A stretch of 64,000 nt of DNA from Chitinophaga sp. sic0106. GTDB lineage: Bacteria > Bacteroidota > Bacteroidia > Chitinophagales > Chitinophagaceae. The notes under the pieces were generated by a model, which saw nothing but the letters and a program-made list of their open reading frames with translations, did no database searches and was not told the origin of the DNA. Both the position numbers and the translations under genes were made by a program. The stretch spans positions 1 to 64,000 of the forward strand of contig NZ_JAHUWJ010000024.1 in NCBI RefSeq assembly GCF_019219075.1, given 5' to 3'. Shown here one piece after another: positions 8,808 to 18,976 of this stretch (position 1 is the first letter of the stretch; each line of letters begins with the position of its first letter).

Positions 8808-9389
8808 ATGAACAGTAACCTAGCCGATCTCACGGATCAGGAACTTTTGGAATTAGTAAGAAAAGCTGATCAGCCAGCCTTCGTCTGTATATACAGGCGC
8901 TACTGGTCTGAGTTGTATCGCTGTGCCTTCCGGATTTTTCCCAACCAGCAAACCTGTGAAGAGCTGATACATGACGTGTTTCTGTACCTCTGGGATAAAG
9001 GCCGCCATACGCATATTCAGTCGCTGAAAGATTACCTGTACATCGCCGTAAAAAACCGCGCGCTCAACCAGGTGCGTGCAGAAAATAACCTGCACCGTAT
9101 GCTCGGCTCCGTGCCCACGGAGGCCATATCTTCCCTGGCAGCTGAAGAAAAGCTCAATTGTCAGGAAATCAACCGGATTTACGATGAAGCAGTGGCGGAA
9201 CTCCCCGATAAATGCCGGACGATACTGTTGATGAGCCGCCATCAACATCTCTCTAATAAAGAAATTGCCGCCCAGTTGAACATTGCCCCTAAAACGGTGG
9301 AAAACCAAATCACCATTGGCTTACGCCATATACGCCTGCGCCTTGGCGAATACCTGATTATCCTGCTTTCTATTTATACCCACCTGTAA
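8808..9389 (+). CDS. ECF-type RNA polymerase sigma-70 factor
   Basis: The 193-residue protein has sigma region 2 (about 25-95, CEELIHDVFLYLWDKG) and region 4 (about 130-185, ELPDKCRTILLMSRHQHLSNKEIAAQLNIAPKTVE shown here only by its core LSNKEIAAQLNIAPKTVE). It belongs to the expanded Bacteroidota sigma family that drives SusC-type operons. The FecR anti-sigma and an STN-bearing SusC follow directly, so the classical signalling route applies: a ligand-loaded receptor touches FecR, which releases sigma. The targets are probably this same operon. The ATG at 8808 begins MNSNLADLTDQELL. Confidence 0.93.
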   Translation: MNSNLADLTDQELLELVRKADQPAFVCIYRRYWSELYRCAFRIFPNQQTCEELIHDVFLYLWDKGRHTHIQSLKDYLYIAVKNRALNQVRAENNLHRMLGSVPTEAISSLAAEEKLNCQEINRIYDEAVAELPDKCRTILLMSRHQHLSNKEIAAQLNIAPKTVENQITIGLRHIRLRLGEYLIILLSIYTHL

Positions 9390-9459
9390 CCCGGAAAATA
9401 TTTTTACTTTTTTTGGGGGATGGTACTTTTCGCTGTGTCTTTATATTAAACCACCCAAT

Positions 9460-10404
9460 ATGAAATTCCCTTTTTTCAGGAATAAGGTCCACCAACAAAC
9501 GGAGCAAGACGCCACCCGTGGCATCGCGGAGGCAATTGACCATTTAAGGGAGGCGCCATCAGCCTGGAATGAGGATAGTATGGGGAATGAACATGCCACC
9601 GGGGAACGGGTCCTGGGCAGGCTAATGGGTAGCATCGCTACTATGCAACAGCAACGACGCAAAAAAGTGCGTAGAATAGCCACCATAGCGGCAGCTGCTG
9701 CAGTAGCACTGGCGGTTGTAGTGGTAACGCTTAACCGTTCAGCACCACCAAAATACGCCATAGCACAGGCTATGGCCGGTCAGCAACAAAAAGTGGTATT
9801 GCCCGACGGGTCCACCGTACAGCTGAATGCGGGTAGCCGTTTGCGCTATCCGGAGCAGTTTGACGGCCAGGCCCGCGAAGTGACACTGGTCGAAGGGGAG
9901 GCGTTTTTTGATATTAAACAGGATAGCAAAAGGCCCTTTATCGTGAAGGCCGACAGCCTGGAAACAACGGTGCTGGGAACCAGTTTTAATATACGTGCTT
10001 ACCGTTTTATTAATAGTGTAACCGTTACCGTAGCCAGTGGTAAAGTGTCAGTAAACGGACCAGCTGCCGCGCAGCCATTTATCGTAACACCGGATCAGCA
10101 GGTGACTTACGCCAGAGGTAACGGCAAAATGGAATTGAAAGCCACCACCGCAGCAGAGACGCTGGGATGGATGGAAGGTAAGCTGCTGTTCTCTAACCAG
10201 AACTTACGCCAGGTGGCAGGCCTTATAGAAAACAAGTTTAATGTAAAAGTGATATTGGACGATGATAAGCTATCGGACTACCACTTTACCGCCTCCTTTG
10301 ATGGTAACGAATCACTGACCGATGTGCTGGATGCACTCACGCTTACAAAGGGTTTGCAATATACCGTCAAAGACTCAGTCATACATATTTTACACGCGAA
10401 ATAG
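9460..10404 (+). CDS. FecR family anti-sigma factor / signal relay
   Basis: The 314-residue protein has a cytoplasmic N-terminus that would bind the sigma factor (about 1-65), one membrane helix (about 67-90, ATIAAAAAVALAVVVVTL), a periplasmic FecR domain (about 105-205, LPDGSTVQLNAGSRLRYPE, VEGEAFFDI) and a C-terminal DUF4974 domain (about 235-312, LLFSNQNLRQVAGLIENKF). It passes the signal from the STN domain of the downstream SusC to the sigma factor encoded 70 bp upstream. The 172 bp between it and susC contain only a small GGAAG/CTTCC hairpin (about 10498-10511). Confidence 0.94.
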   Translation: MKFPFFRNKVHQQTEQDATRGIAEAIDHLREAPSAWNEDSMGNEHATGERVLGRLMGSIATMQQQRRKKVRRIATIAAAAAVALAVVVVTLNRSAPPKYAIAQAMAGQQQKVVLPDGSTVQLNAGSRLRYPEQFDGQAREVTLVEGEAFFDIKQDSKRPFIVKADSLETTVLGTSFNIRAYRFINSVTVTVASGKVSVNGPAAAQPFIVTPDQQVTYARGNGKMELKATTAAETLGWMEGKLLFSNQNLRQVAGLIENKFNVKVILDDDKLSDYHFTASFDGNESLTDVLDALTLTKGLQYTVKDSVIHILHAK

Positions 10405-10577
10405 CAGCAGAACGAAAGGTCAAAAATCAACCACCAACCTAAAATCTAAAACGACGATATCATGATTAGGTACCCTTATCTATGCTGATTGACCGGGAAG
10501 AAATGCTTCCCGCTGTGAACCTGGTCTGTTGACCACTTCATCATTTATCAACCAATTATTCATTATCAATTACGTGC

Positions 10578-13500
10578 ATGAAAATTAAAATTGATGCCCG
10601 CAGGCATTCGTTTGCCCATACGCGAACGGGCAGGATACTGCGTATGCTCGCTGGTTGCCTGCTGCTACTTTGTTACTTCCCTGCATTTGCTCAGGAACCT
10701 GGTGAAACCAGGGTGAGCGTGAACTTTAACAACATTTCCCTGAAACAGGCCTTCAAAGAAATGGAGACGCAGGGGAAGGTGAAATTTGTATTCAACGATG
10801 AATCTATCGCGCCCTACCGCGTTACCCTGAAGGCCGATAACCAGCCGCTGAAAGCCGTTATTGGTAACCTGCTGAAAAATACCAGCCTGGATTTTCAGTT
10901 ACGTGATAACAAGGTGATTATCATGGAACGAAAGAAAACAGGGGCAGTAAAGATGACCATGATGCAGGCACAACCTACCTCCGTACCCGCTACCACATTA
11001 TCCATGCGCCGTGTCCGGGGAAAGGTGCTGGCAGCCGATAACAATGGCCCGCTGCCTACCGCAACCATCTCCGCGCGAGGTGCAGAAGGGCAGCACAGCG
11101 TAACCGATGCGCAGGGCGAATTTGTTATTAGTCTGCCGCCATCAGCCCGCGTATTGGTCATAACGCATATCGGCTATACGCCAAAGGAAGTAGTCATCGG
11201 TGCTTCAGAAAGCTATGTGATCACACTGGATGTATCGCAGGAAAAGCTGAATGAGGTGGTGGTCATGGGCCCGTTCAACCGTAAGGCGGAAAGCTTTACC
11301 GGCTCCTCCGTTACCTTCACGCAGGAACAACTGCGTGCTGCCGGCAACCAAACGCTGATCCAGAGCCTCAAAATCCTCGACCCTTCATTTGTACAAGTGG
11401 TGGATAACATAGCGGGTTCTGATCCTAATACACTTCCAAACCTCCAGATCCGGGGTGGGAGCAGCCTGCCAGGGCTACAGGGAGAGTATTCCAGTATGGC
11501 CAACGCACCCCTGTTTATCCTCGATGGTTTTGAAACTACCCTCGAAAAAATCTATGACCTGGATATGAACCGCGTAGCCTCGGTTACCCTGCTCAAAGAT
11601 GCAACCGCCAAGGCCATCTACGGTTCCAAAGCAGCTAACGGTGTGGTGGTGGTAGAAACCAAACGCCCGCAGGCAGGTAAGCTGCGGGTAAGCTATACCG
11701 CTGATCTGAAAGTGACTGCCCCGGACCTCAGTAGTTACAAGCTGGCCAATGCTTCCGAAAAATTACAGGCAGAAGTAAATGCCGGGAGATATAAAAGCAG
11801 CTATTACCATACCACCCAGGCACTGGCAGAGCAATACAACACCAACTACGCCGCCGTAGTCCGCGGTGTGAATACGGACTGGCTCGCACAACCGGTACGC
11901 ACCGGCATCGGTCAAAAACATACTATTTCTCTGGAAGGTGGGGATGAGTTTTTCCGCTACGGCGCCGATTTAAGCTATAACGATACCAAAGGCGCCATGA
12001 TAGGCTCGGATCGTAAAACCACGTCAGTAGCTGTGCTGCTGTCGTATCGCGTAAAGAAGTTTGTGTTTCGCAACAACCTGACCGTAGGCTTTAACCGCAG
12101 CGATGATTCGCCCTACGGCTCCTTTGCACAATACTCCCGGCTAAATCCGTACTGGTCGCCCTTCGATGATAATGGTAACCTGAAGCGTGTGCTGGGTACA
12201 TTCAGCACAGGGTCCGGCACATCTAATACCTACTACAATCCGATGTACGACGCAACCATCGGTACCAAAAATTTCTCCCGCTACACAGATATCAATAATA
12301 ACTTCCAGGCAGAGTGGAACCTGGCATCTTCACTGAAGCTGGTTGGCCGTTTCTCCTATAACCTGCACCAGTCGTCCAGGGAGGATTTTTACCCGGCTAA
12401 CAGTACCCGCTATACGGAGTATCCCGATTCTATGTTCTTTTTACGGGGAGATTATACCATTACCGATGGCAGGGATGTATCGTTACGGTCCGATCTTACA
12501 CTGAACTATTCCAGGCAGCTGGGCGACCACCTCTTCTTCCTCAACGCAGGCTGGAACGTGGCGGATGATGCCGGTGAAACGCATGGCTTACAGGCGCAAG
12601 GATTCCTCAACGACCGCGTGGATAACATCAGCTTCGCCAAGCAATACCTGCAAAACGGCCGCCCGCTGGGTACGGACGCTAAGTCGCGGGAAACAGGACT
12701 GCTCTCCGCACTCAACTACTCTTACGATGATCGCTTCCTGGCCGACTTAAGCTATCGCCGACAAGGCTCCAGCATATTTGGTGCGGATAATAAATGGGGT
12801 AGCTTCTGGTCGGCAGGTATCGGCTGGAACCTTCACCACGAAAGGTTTTTAAAGGATGTAAGCTGGCTGAATCAGTTTAAGCTCCGTTCTTCTACTGGTT
12901 ATACAGGTAGTCAGAACTTCAATCCGTACCAGGCTATGTCTACCTACACCTATTACACGGATACTTATTATGATAACGTAGTAGGCGCTAAGCTCATGGC
13001 CCTCGCCAACAAAGAACTGAAATGGCAGGAAACACAGGACTATAACATCGGGGTGGACCTGAAAGCGTTTGAACGCCTGAGCCTCCGCTTCGACTATTTT
13101 ATTTCCAATACCAACAACCTGCTGACAGACTTACCACTGCCGGGTTCCACCGGTTTCAGCACCATCAAGGAAAACCTGGGCGGTGTGCAAAACAAAGGTA
13201 TAGACGCCACACTGAGCCTGAAAGTAATGGCCGATCGTAAAACTGGTTCTTTCCTTAACCTCTTTGTAAGTGCTGCCGGTTATAAAAATAAGCTGGTACG
13301 TATTTCCAATGCACTTAAGTCACTCAACGATCAGAAAGAGGCTGCCAGGGCTGCATCCGGCGCCACTGCACCTTTTATCCGGTATAAAGAGGGAGAGTCT
13401 ACCACGGCTATTTATGCGGTGCAATCGTTAGGAGTGGACCCCAGCACCGGCCGCGAAATTTTCCTGAAAGCCAACGGCGACAAAACATTCATATGGAATG

Positions 13501-13988
13501 CGGATGACCAGGTGAGGATAGGAGATTCCAACCCCTTGCTGAACGGAAGCTTTGGTTTTAATACACAATACAGGGGCTGGGGACTCAACTGCGCCTTTAC
13601 ATACCGCATAGGTGGCCAGTATTACAACCAAACATTAGTGGATAGGGTGGAGAACGTAGATATTCAGTACAACGTAGACCAACGGGTATTTTCCGATACC
13701 TGGAAGCAGGCAGGAGATCAGTCGTTTTTTAAAGCAATTACAACCTTGCCTAACCGCACGCTGCCTACGTCCCGCTTTGTGCAGGATTTGAATGAGCTGG
13801 TGTTGTCATCACTCAATATCACGTACGATTTTAAGAATGCACCTTTCCTGAAGAAGAGTAAGATGCAGCGCCTCCGTGCTACCCTGTTTACAGGTGATCT
13901 GTTTGTGCTGTCGTCTGTAAAGGCGGAGCGCGGATTGAGCTACCCTTACGCACGTACGCTGTCATTTTCTGTTCAGGCCACTTTCTAA
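10578..13988 (+). CDS. SusC/RagA family TonB-dependent receptor with STN signalling domain
   Basis: The 1,136-residue protein has a long signal sequence (about 1-38, ending FPAFAQ), then an STN/secretin domain (about 46-118, VNFNNISLKQAFKEM to DNKVIIMER). A CarboxypepD-like domain (about 145-220), a plug (about 228-370, PLFILDGFETTLEKI and AIYGSKAANGVVVVETKRP) and the barrel follow. The STN domain is the piece that contacts FecR, and it matches the sigma/FecR genes immediately upstream. Nutrient import is with the SusD that follows after 11 bp. Substrate is not evident; the locus has no polysaccharide-degrading enzyme, which fits a peptide, metal complex or other non-glycan cargo. Confidence 0.95.
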   Translation: MKIKIDARRHSFAHTRTGRILRMLAGCLLLLCYFPAFAQEPGETRVSVNFNNISLKQAFKEMETQGKVKFVFNDESIAPYRVTLKADNQPLKAVIGNLLKNTSLDFQLRDNKVIIMERKKTGAVKMTMMQAQPTSVPATTLSMRRVRGKVLAADNNGPLPTATISARGAEGQHSVTDAQGEFVISLPPSARVLVITHIGYTPKEVVIGASESYVITLDVSQEKLNEVVVMGPFNRKAESFTGSSVTFTQEQLRAAGNQTLIQSLKILDPSFVQVVDNIAGSDPNTLPNLQIRGGSSLPGLQGEYSSMANAPLFILDGFETTLEKIYDLDMNRVASVTLLKDATAKAIYGSKAANGVVVVETKRPQAGKLRVSYTADLKVTAPDLSSYKLANASEKLQAEVNAGRYKSSYYHTTQALAEQYNTNYAAVVRGVNTDWLAQPVRTGIGQKHTISLEGGDEFFRYGADLSYNDTKGAMIGSDRKTTSVAVLLSYRVKKFVFRNNLTVGFNRSDDSPYGSFAQYSRLNPYWSPFDDNGNLKRVLGTFSTGSGTSNTYYNPMYDATIGTKNFSRYTDINNNFQAEWNLASSLKLVGRFSYNLHQSSREDFYPANSTRYTEYPDSMFFLRGDYTITDGRDVSLRSDLTLNYSRQLGDHLFFLNAGWNVADDAGETHGLQAQGFLNDRVDNISFAKQYLQNGRPLGTDAKSRETGLLSALNYSYDDRFLADLSYRRQGSSIFGADNKWGSFWSAGIGWNLHHERFLKDVSWLNQFKLRSSTGYTGSQNFNPYQAMSTYTYYTDTYYDNVVGAKLMALANKELKWQETQDYNIGVDLKAFERLSLRFDYFISNTNNLLTDLPLPGSTGFSTIKENLGGVQNKGIDATLSLKVMADRKTGSFLNLFVSAAGYKNKLVRISNALKSLNDQKEAARAASGATAPFIRYKEGESTTAIYAVQSLGVDPSTGREIFLKANGDKTFIWNADDQVRIGDSNPLLNGSFGFNTQYRGWGLNCAFTYRIGGQYYNQTLVDRVENVDIQYNVDQRVFSDTWKQAGDQSFFKAITTLPNRTLPTSRFVQDLNELVLSSLNITYDFKNAPFLKKSKMQRLRATLFTGDLFVLSSVKAERGLSYPYARTLSFSVQATF

Positions 13989-13999
13989 ACCAGCATCAC

Positions 14000-15427
14000 A
14001 TGAAAAAGAAAATATTAATAGCCAGCCTGTTGCTTAGTTGCGGTTTGATGTCGTGCAGCAAGTGGCTGGATGTAAAGCCGGATTCCCAGGTAAAAGATAC
14101 GGAGCTTTTTTCTACGGAAACCGGCTTTAAGGAAGCCCTGTCGGGCGTTTACAGCGCACTCACCTATGAACCGCTGTACGGGCGGGAATTAACTTTTGGG
14201 TTGATGGGAGTGCTGGGGTATGAATGGGATTATCAGAATTCATCGTATCAGGCGGATAAGGAATATGTATATAAAACAAGTTCCACTTCCCTGGATCGCA
14301 TTGATGCGATCTGGAACGGTGTGTACAATGCCATTGCAAATGATAACAAGATCCTGGAGAACATCGACGATCGTAAGTCCGTATTTGGCGGCGAAAATTA
14401 CGCGATTATAAAAGGGGAAGCATTGGCATTGAGGGCATTCCTGCACTTCGATCTGCTGCGCACTTTCGGAGCCAGCATGGCTGAGAACCCGGATAAGCTC
14501 ACCATACCTTATGTCACGTCCAGTTCCAAACAAATCTTTCCACAGCTATCTGTTACCCAGGTGTTGGATAAAGTTTTGGGAGACCTTACCGCCGCTGAAG
14601 CATTGCTGGCCGCGGACCCAATCAAAACCGGCAAAGTCGTTACAGTTGCGGACGATAATGGCTACCTGGTAAACAGGCAGGTGCATCTGAACTACTACGC
14701 CGTAAAAGGAATGCTGGCAAGGGTATACCTCTACAAACAGGACCTGAATAATGCACTGGCCAATGCAGAAGCGGTGATCGCAGCCACTAAATTTCCGTGG
14801 GTAACACCTGCTGCACTTAGCAACAGAGCCACTGCGGACCTGACCTTCTCTACAGAACACCTGTTTGCATTGAATAATGTGCGGTTGAATATTATTTCAC
14901 AAAACTCATTTACCGCCACCGGCAGCAATGTGTTCTACATTTCTTCTGCCAGCCTGCAGGACTATTACAACAGCGCCGCTGAGGACTACCGCTACCTGTA
15001 CTGGTTTAAGGTAAATGACCTGGGTGATTATTACCTGAATAAATACACGCAGTTAACGGATAACAACTGGCCAATAGCGTATCGTAACAAAATGCCGTTG
15101 CTCCGGATCAGTGAAATGTATTTCATCGCAGCAGAGTGCCTGCAAAAAACAAATTACGACAAGGCGGTAACGTATATCAACGCAGTGCGCCAGGGGCGGG
15201 GGTTAAAGGCTTCTCCGATTATTGCAGCGGACTTTGATGCAGTGCTTACCCAGGAATATCGTAAGGAGTTCATCGGCGAAGGGCAACTCTTTTTCTATCA
15301 TAAAAGAAAAAATAATGCTGCCATTCCAAAGGCTTCCGGCCTGAACCTGATAGCGCTGAAAGGCTATAAGCTGCCATTGCCGGTGGCTGAATTTGAAAAC
15401 GGTGTGAACCGCGTGGATAACCAATAA
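14000..15427 (+). CDS. RagB/SusD family nutrient-uptake lipoprotein
   Basis: The 475-residue lipoprotein has lipobox LLSCGLMSC with the acylated cysteine at about 19, followed by SKWLDVKPDSQVKDTELFST, the standard RagB/SusD beginning. A TPR-like core (GEALALRAFLHFDLLRTFG) and the C-terminal MPLLRISEMYFIAAECLQKT and YRKEFIGEGQLFFYHKRKN are family hallmarks. It partners the STN-type SusC upstream. At 475 residues it is a compact member. Genes for DUF4843 and PKD-like lipoproteins follow with 6-10 bp gaps, so all are one transcript. Confidence 0.95.
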   Translation: MKKKILIASLLLSCGLMSCSKWLDVKPDSQVKDTELFSTETGFKEALSGVYSALTYEPLYGRELTFGLMGVLGYEWDYQNSSYQADKEYVYKTSSTSLDRIDAIWNGVYNAIANDNKILENIDDRKSVFGGENYAIIKGEALALRAFLHFDLLRTFGASMAENPDKLTIPYVTSSSKQIFPQLSVTQVLDKVLGDLTAAEALLAADPIKTGKVVTVADDNGYLVNRQVHLNYYAVKGMLARVYLYKQDLNNALANAEAVIAATKFPWVTPAALSNRATADLTFSTEHLFALNNVRLNIISQNSFTATGSNVFYISSASLQDYYNSAAEDYRYLYWFKVNDLGDYYLNKYTQLTDNNWPIAYRNKMPLLRISEMYFIAAECLQKTNYDKAVTYINAVRQGRGLKASPIIAADFDAVLTQEYRKEFIGEGQLFFYHKRKNNAAIPKASGLNLIALKGYKLPLPVAEFENGVNRVDNQ

Positions 15428-15437
15428 ACGTTCGCAA

Positions 15438-16202
15438 ATGAAAACTAAGATATCTTTTCTGGTAACCGTTTTGGCAGGTTGTTTTTTTTATTCCTGCGAG
15501 AAGTCACCGGAGCTCATGTATACCGCCGCCAACGACGGTATTAATATCTGGCTCGGCACCTCTGCTTCATCAAAGCCCGACAGTACAGAATTTAATTTCG
15601 CATTTAAGCCGGTGGTGCCAACGGACTCCATCGTTTTTACCGGTATGCTGCTGGGACAAAAAGTGGAGCACGACCGTAAGTTTATACTCTCACCTGTTGG
15701 AGGTGACACGGATCGCGTAAAGGAGGGTGTACATTATGCTTTCGGGGAATATGTGATCAAAGCCAATACCTATACCGGCACCTTCCCGATCTATGTAAAA
15801 CGTACCGGTGATTTTAAAGCTGCCGGGGCACGTATCGTATTTGGTATTTCAGCTGCCGGTGACCTGAAGAAAGGGCTTACAGAAAACTCAAAAATCACTG
15901 TCATCTTCAAGGAAGAATTTTCTAAACCAGCTAACTGGGACGCAGATATTTATCCCTATAACAAGCTGTCCACTTATTTCGGTGTATACAGCGATGCCAA
16001 GTTTGAGTTCATCACCACTGTGATTGGCAAGCCGCCGGTATTCCGGGTATTGCTGTCAGGTACCGTGGGTGCAAACGATATTGATTTCACCACTGTCAGT
16101 TATTACAAAAGCAGTTGTGTGAAGCGGTTGAGTACCTACAATGCTGCCAATCCCGGTAATCCCCTGCGCGATGAAAACAATAATCTGATCACCTTTCCCT
16201 GA
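15438..16202 (+). CDS. DUF4843 domain surface lipoprotein
   Basis: The 254-residue lipoprotein has signal MKTKISFLVTVLAGCFFYSC, with the last cysteine as the probable acylation site. The body, with NIWLGTSASSKPDSTEFNFAF early and PANWDADIYPYNKLSTYFG late, fits DUF4843. This family is known almost only from SusC/SusD operons of this gene order. It is presumably an extra cargo-binding or scaffold lipoprotein on the outer membrane; no biochemical role is established. The DUF4843 / PKD-like / TlpA order is shared by many Chitinophaga-type operons, so these genes likely serve one pathway. Confidence 0.85.
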   Translation: MKTKISFLVTVLAGCFFYSCEKSPELMYTAANDGINIWLGTSASSKPDSTEFNFAFKPVVPTDSIVFTGMLLGQKVEHDRKFILSPVGGDTDRVKEGVHYAFGEYVIKANTYTGTFPIYVKRTGDFKAAGARIVFGISAAGDLKKGLTENSKITVIFKEEFSKPANWDADIYPYNKLSTYFGVYSDAKFEFITTVIGKPPVFRVLLSGTVGANDIDFTTVSYYKSSCVKRLSTYNAANPGNPLRDENNNLITFP

Positions 16203-16208
16203 TTTATC

Positions 16209-17768
16209 ATGAAGAAACTATTAAGCTACATACTACTCTGTATCGCTATGTGCGGGCTGTTTGGCAGCTGCGCTAAAGACAGGGGCAATTACGATTACCT
16301 GACACTGGATTCGGTAGCCATCGATGTGTCGGGGCTGGCCACATCTTACTCTATGCTGCGATTTGATACCCTGCATCTGCAACCGGTGGTAAAATACAAA
16401 GGACAGGTGGTAACAGGTAGTGAAAAATCCGGTGAATTATCTTTTGCCTGGGAGATGTATCCCAGCTCTGTAAACCCCACCGTGCAGGAGAAGTTCACCT
16501 TCGATAGCACCATCGCCCTCCATGCAGTAATGGACAAGCGGGAGGCAGTATGGGTAGTGCTGTTTACGGTGATCAATAACAAAACCGGTGTGAAAACTTT
16601 TTCCAAGTTTTCCGTGGCCATCACGCCTTCCCTGGCTGAAGGCTGGATGGTGCTGTACGAAAAGGATGGTAATACAGACGTGGGGCTGATTGTAAATAAC
16701 GAGGTTACTAAAACCAATACGGTAAAGGAAAAGGTGATGCTGGATATCTACTCGACCTCCAATGGAGCGCCTATGGCCGGTGCTCCTGGTTCAATAGGTT
16801 ACTCCCTGGTAAACCTGACTGGCGCACACAAAATATATATCCAGAGTACGGGCGATGTAGTGTCGGTTACGCCTACCACCTTCCAGCGTATTGATGATTT
16901 CAGCTCCATCTTCTGGACCATGCCGGCCACCAAAGCGCCGCAGATGGTAAAGATTACAGAGCGTAGAAAAGAGTTCATGCTGAATAATAATAAACTTCAC
17001 GTGATCGACTATACGATTTTAGGGAATGGCCGCCGCGCTTTTGAAGATGCACTTACCGGTAAATACGGTACGCTGGCACCATGGATAACCACTACTACCG
17101 GTGCTGCATTTGATGCGGTACTGTACGATCAAACGAACAAACGCTTTGTAAAAGTAGTAGCCCGCGGCACAGAAGTAGTCGAGTTCACCACAGCGCAAAG
17201 CGCTACGGCAGCCTTCGACGTGAAAAATGTGGGCCTCACTTTCGTGACCTCCGACCTCGGCTGGAACTATTGGGAGCATGCCGTTATGAAAGATGACGCC
17301 GGTAAGTACTTTCTGCTTACTGCTGATTTCAGAACAGGGGAAATCGCTACCATTGGTAAAGGGAAATATGACATGAGTGCCTGCCCTGAAATCAACGACC
17401 TCGTATCTATCAGTGCCGGCTACTATGGCGAAGTATTTTATTACGCATCTCCCAACAGCCTGTATCAGTTTAAGTATTCCGCCAGGAGTACTGATAAGCT
17501 GTGGAGCGCGCCTGCCAATGAAAAGATTACCAATATCGCTTTGCAGAAATACTACAACAGCAATCCTGCACTCGGCGCCTTCTACGATCCTAAAAACATC
17601 TGTAAAATATTATATATCGCCACCTACGATGAAAGCACCAAAACCGGACATGTATACCAGATGCAGGTAAACCAGTCCAGCGGTGCTATTGTAGCAGGCA
17701 CGGAGAAAAAATACAGTGGTTTCGGTAAGGTGAAAGCCATGGCCTGGAAACCATTTATCATCATGTAA
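16209..17768 (+). CDS. PKD-like family lipoprotein with beta-propeller-like body
   Basis: The 519-residue lipoprotein has lipobox LFGSC (cysteine about 21) and begins AKDRGNYDYLTLDSVAI, typical of the PKD-like family (PF16407) found in Bacteroidota SusCD operons. An Ig/PKD-like segment (about 40-140) precedes a larger beta-rich region with repeated strands that look propeller-like (GWMVLYEKDGNTDVGLI, FYYASPNSLYQFKY). Probably a surface-exposed binding protein working with the SusCD complex. Function is unproven. It starts 6 bp after the DUF4843 gene. Confidence 0.82.
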   Translation: MKKLLSYILLCIAMCGLFGSCAKDRGNYDYLTLDSVAIDVSGLATSYSMLRFDTLHLQPVVKYKGQVVTGSEKSGELSFAWEMYPSSVNPTVQEKFTFDSTIALHAVMDKREAVWVVLFTVINNKTGVKTFSKFSVAITPSLAEGWMVLYEKDGNTDVGLIVNNEVTKTNTVKEKVMLDIYSTSNGAPMAGAPGSIGYSLVNLTGAHKIYIQSTGDVVSVTPTTFQRIDDFSSIFWTMPATKAPQMVKITERRKEFMLNNNKLHVIDYTILGNGRRAFEDALTGKYGTLAPWITTTTGAAFDAVLYDQTNKRFVKVVARGTEVVEFTTAQSATAAFDVKNVGLTFVTSDLGWNYWEHAVMKDDAGKYFLLTADFRTGEIATIGKGKYDMSACPEINDLVSISAGYYGEVFYYASPNSLYQFKYSARSTDKLWSAPANEKITNIALQKYYNSNPALGAFYDPKNICKILYIATYDESTKTGHVYQMQVNQSSGAIVAGTEKKYSGFGKVKAMAWKPFIIM

Positions 17769-17791
17769 AAACAAAAACCCACCAATAAACT

Positions 17792-18964
17792 ATGAAACGG
17801 ATATTTATGACAGTGATGGTAGCTTGCACCTGTGCCGCATCAGCGTATGCGCAGGGCAGTTATCGGATAACAGGCAAGCTGGAAGGCCAGGGCAACGAAA
17901 AAATTATGTTCAGCTACTTCGATGGCAGCAAGAATGTAACTGTTACCGCCGAAGCAGCGGACGGCGCGTTTACCCTCACCGGTACCGCACCGGAGCAGCC
18001 GGTAATAGGCCGCCTCACCACCAGTGTAGACAGAAATATTTACCTGGGAGAAAGAGCGAACTCCATGGCGATACCTGCCATGCCATTGGATGTGGTGCTG
18101 AGCAAGGATTGCCAGCTCAGCGTCACCGGTTCAGCCCAGGATCTTAACCTGGCCACCGTTAAAGGCGATGCATACAATGAAAGTTTCAATGAGCTGCGCA
18201 ATGCGGAGTCTAAAAACCTGAAAGAAAAAGCAGCACTGCAAAAGGAGCTGATGCAGCTACGCAAGATGGGCGTGAAAGACGGCCTGGACGATGTAGGTAA
18301 AAAGATGCTGGCGAACTACCAGGAATTAAACGCTATCCACAAAAAGTATGTAAAGGACCACCCGGGTGCTTATGCGGCAGTATACCTGCTTTCACGCACA
18401 GGAAAGGAGTATAGTCTTGCTGAACTGAAAGCGGCTTATGAAGGCCTCGATGCCAGCATGAAAAACACCTACCTGGGCCAGGGAGTGGCATCGCGCATCG
18501 CTATCATGAGCAGCACAGCTGCTTCAGGGCCTGCGCCTGACTTTACGAAGCCTTCACCGGATGGGAATTTTATATCTCTCTCCCAATTCAAAGGCAAATA
18601 TGTGCTGATCGATTTCTGGGGCAGCTGGTGCGCCCCTTGCCGCCAGTCAAACCCGCACCTGAAAGAGCTTTACGCTACCTATAAGGATAAAGGTTTTGAA
18701 ATCCCGGGGGTAGCTTCCGAAAAAGCCGATGACCTGGATGCCGCAAAGGCCGCCTGGAAAAAAGCCATCGATACCGATGGGCTCACCTGGCCGCAGGTGC
18801 TGAACAACGAGCTGGCAATGAAATCAGATGTCGTGAAATTGTATGGCGTGGATGCGTATCCTACCAAACTGCTGATCGACAAAAACGGGAATATTATAGC
18901 AAGGTGGCAGGGGGCGGAAAGCCGTGAACTTGATGTCAAACTGAAATCCATTTTTGGCAATTAA
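17792..18964 (+). CDS. TlpA-like thioredoxin with N-terminal DUF4369-type domain
   Basis: The 390-residue exported protein has a signal peptide (1-20, ending SAYAQ), an N-terminal beta domain of the DUF4369 kind (about 22-110, YRITGKLEGQGNEKIMFSY) and a helical linker. The C-terminal thioredoxin fold (about 248-390) has active site WGSWCAPC and the cis-proline region VDAYPTKLLIDKNG. TlpA-like proteins reduce periplasmic disulfides or assist cytochrome c maturation. Its place inside a SusCD operon suggests it acts on imported cargo or on operon lipoproteins. A near paralogue follows at 18977. Confidence 0.9.
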   Translation: MKRIFMTVMVACTCAASAYAQGSYRITGKLEGQGNEKIMFSYFDGSKNVTVTAEAADGAFTLTGTAPEQPVIGRLTTSVDRNIYLGERANSMAIPAMPLDVVLSKDCQLSVTGSAQDLNLATVKGDAYNESFNELRNAESKNLKEKAALQKELMQLRKMGVKDGLDDVGKKMLANYQELNAIHKKYVKDHPGAYAAVYLLSRTGKEYSLAELKAAYEGLDASMKNTYLGQGVASRIAIMSSTAASGPAPDFTKPSPDGNFISLSQFKGKYVLIDFWGSWCAPCRQSNPHLKELYATYKDKGFEIPGVASEKADDLDAAKAAWKKAIDTDGLTWPQVLNNELAMKSDVVKLYGVDAYPTKLLIDKNGNIIARWQGAESRELDVKLKSIFGN

Positions 18965-18976
18965 AACCCTGGCCGT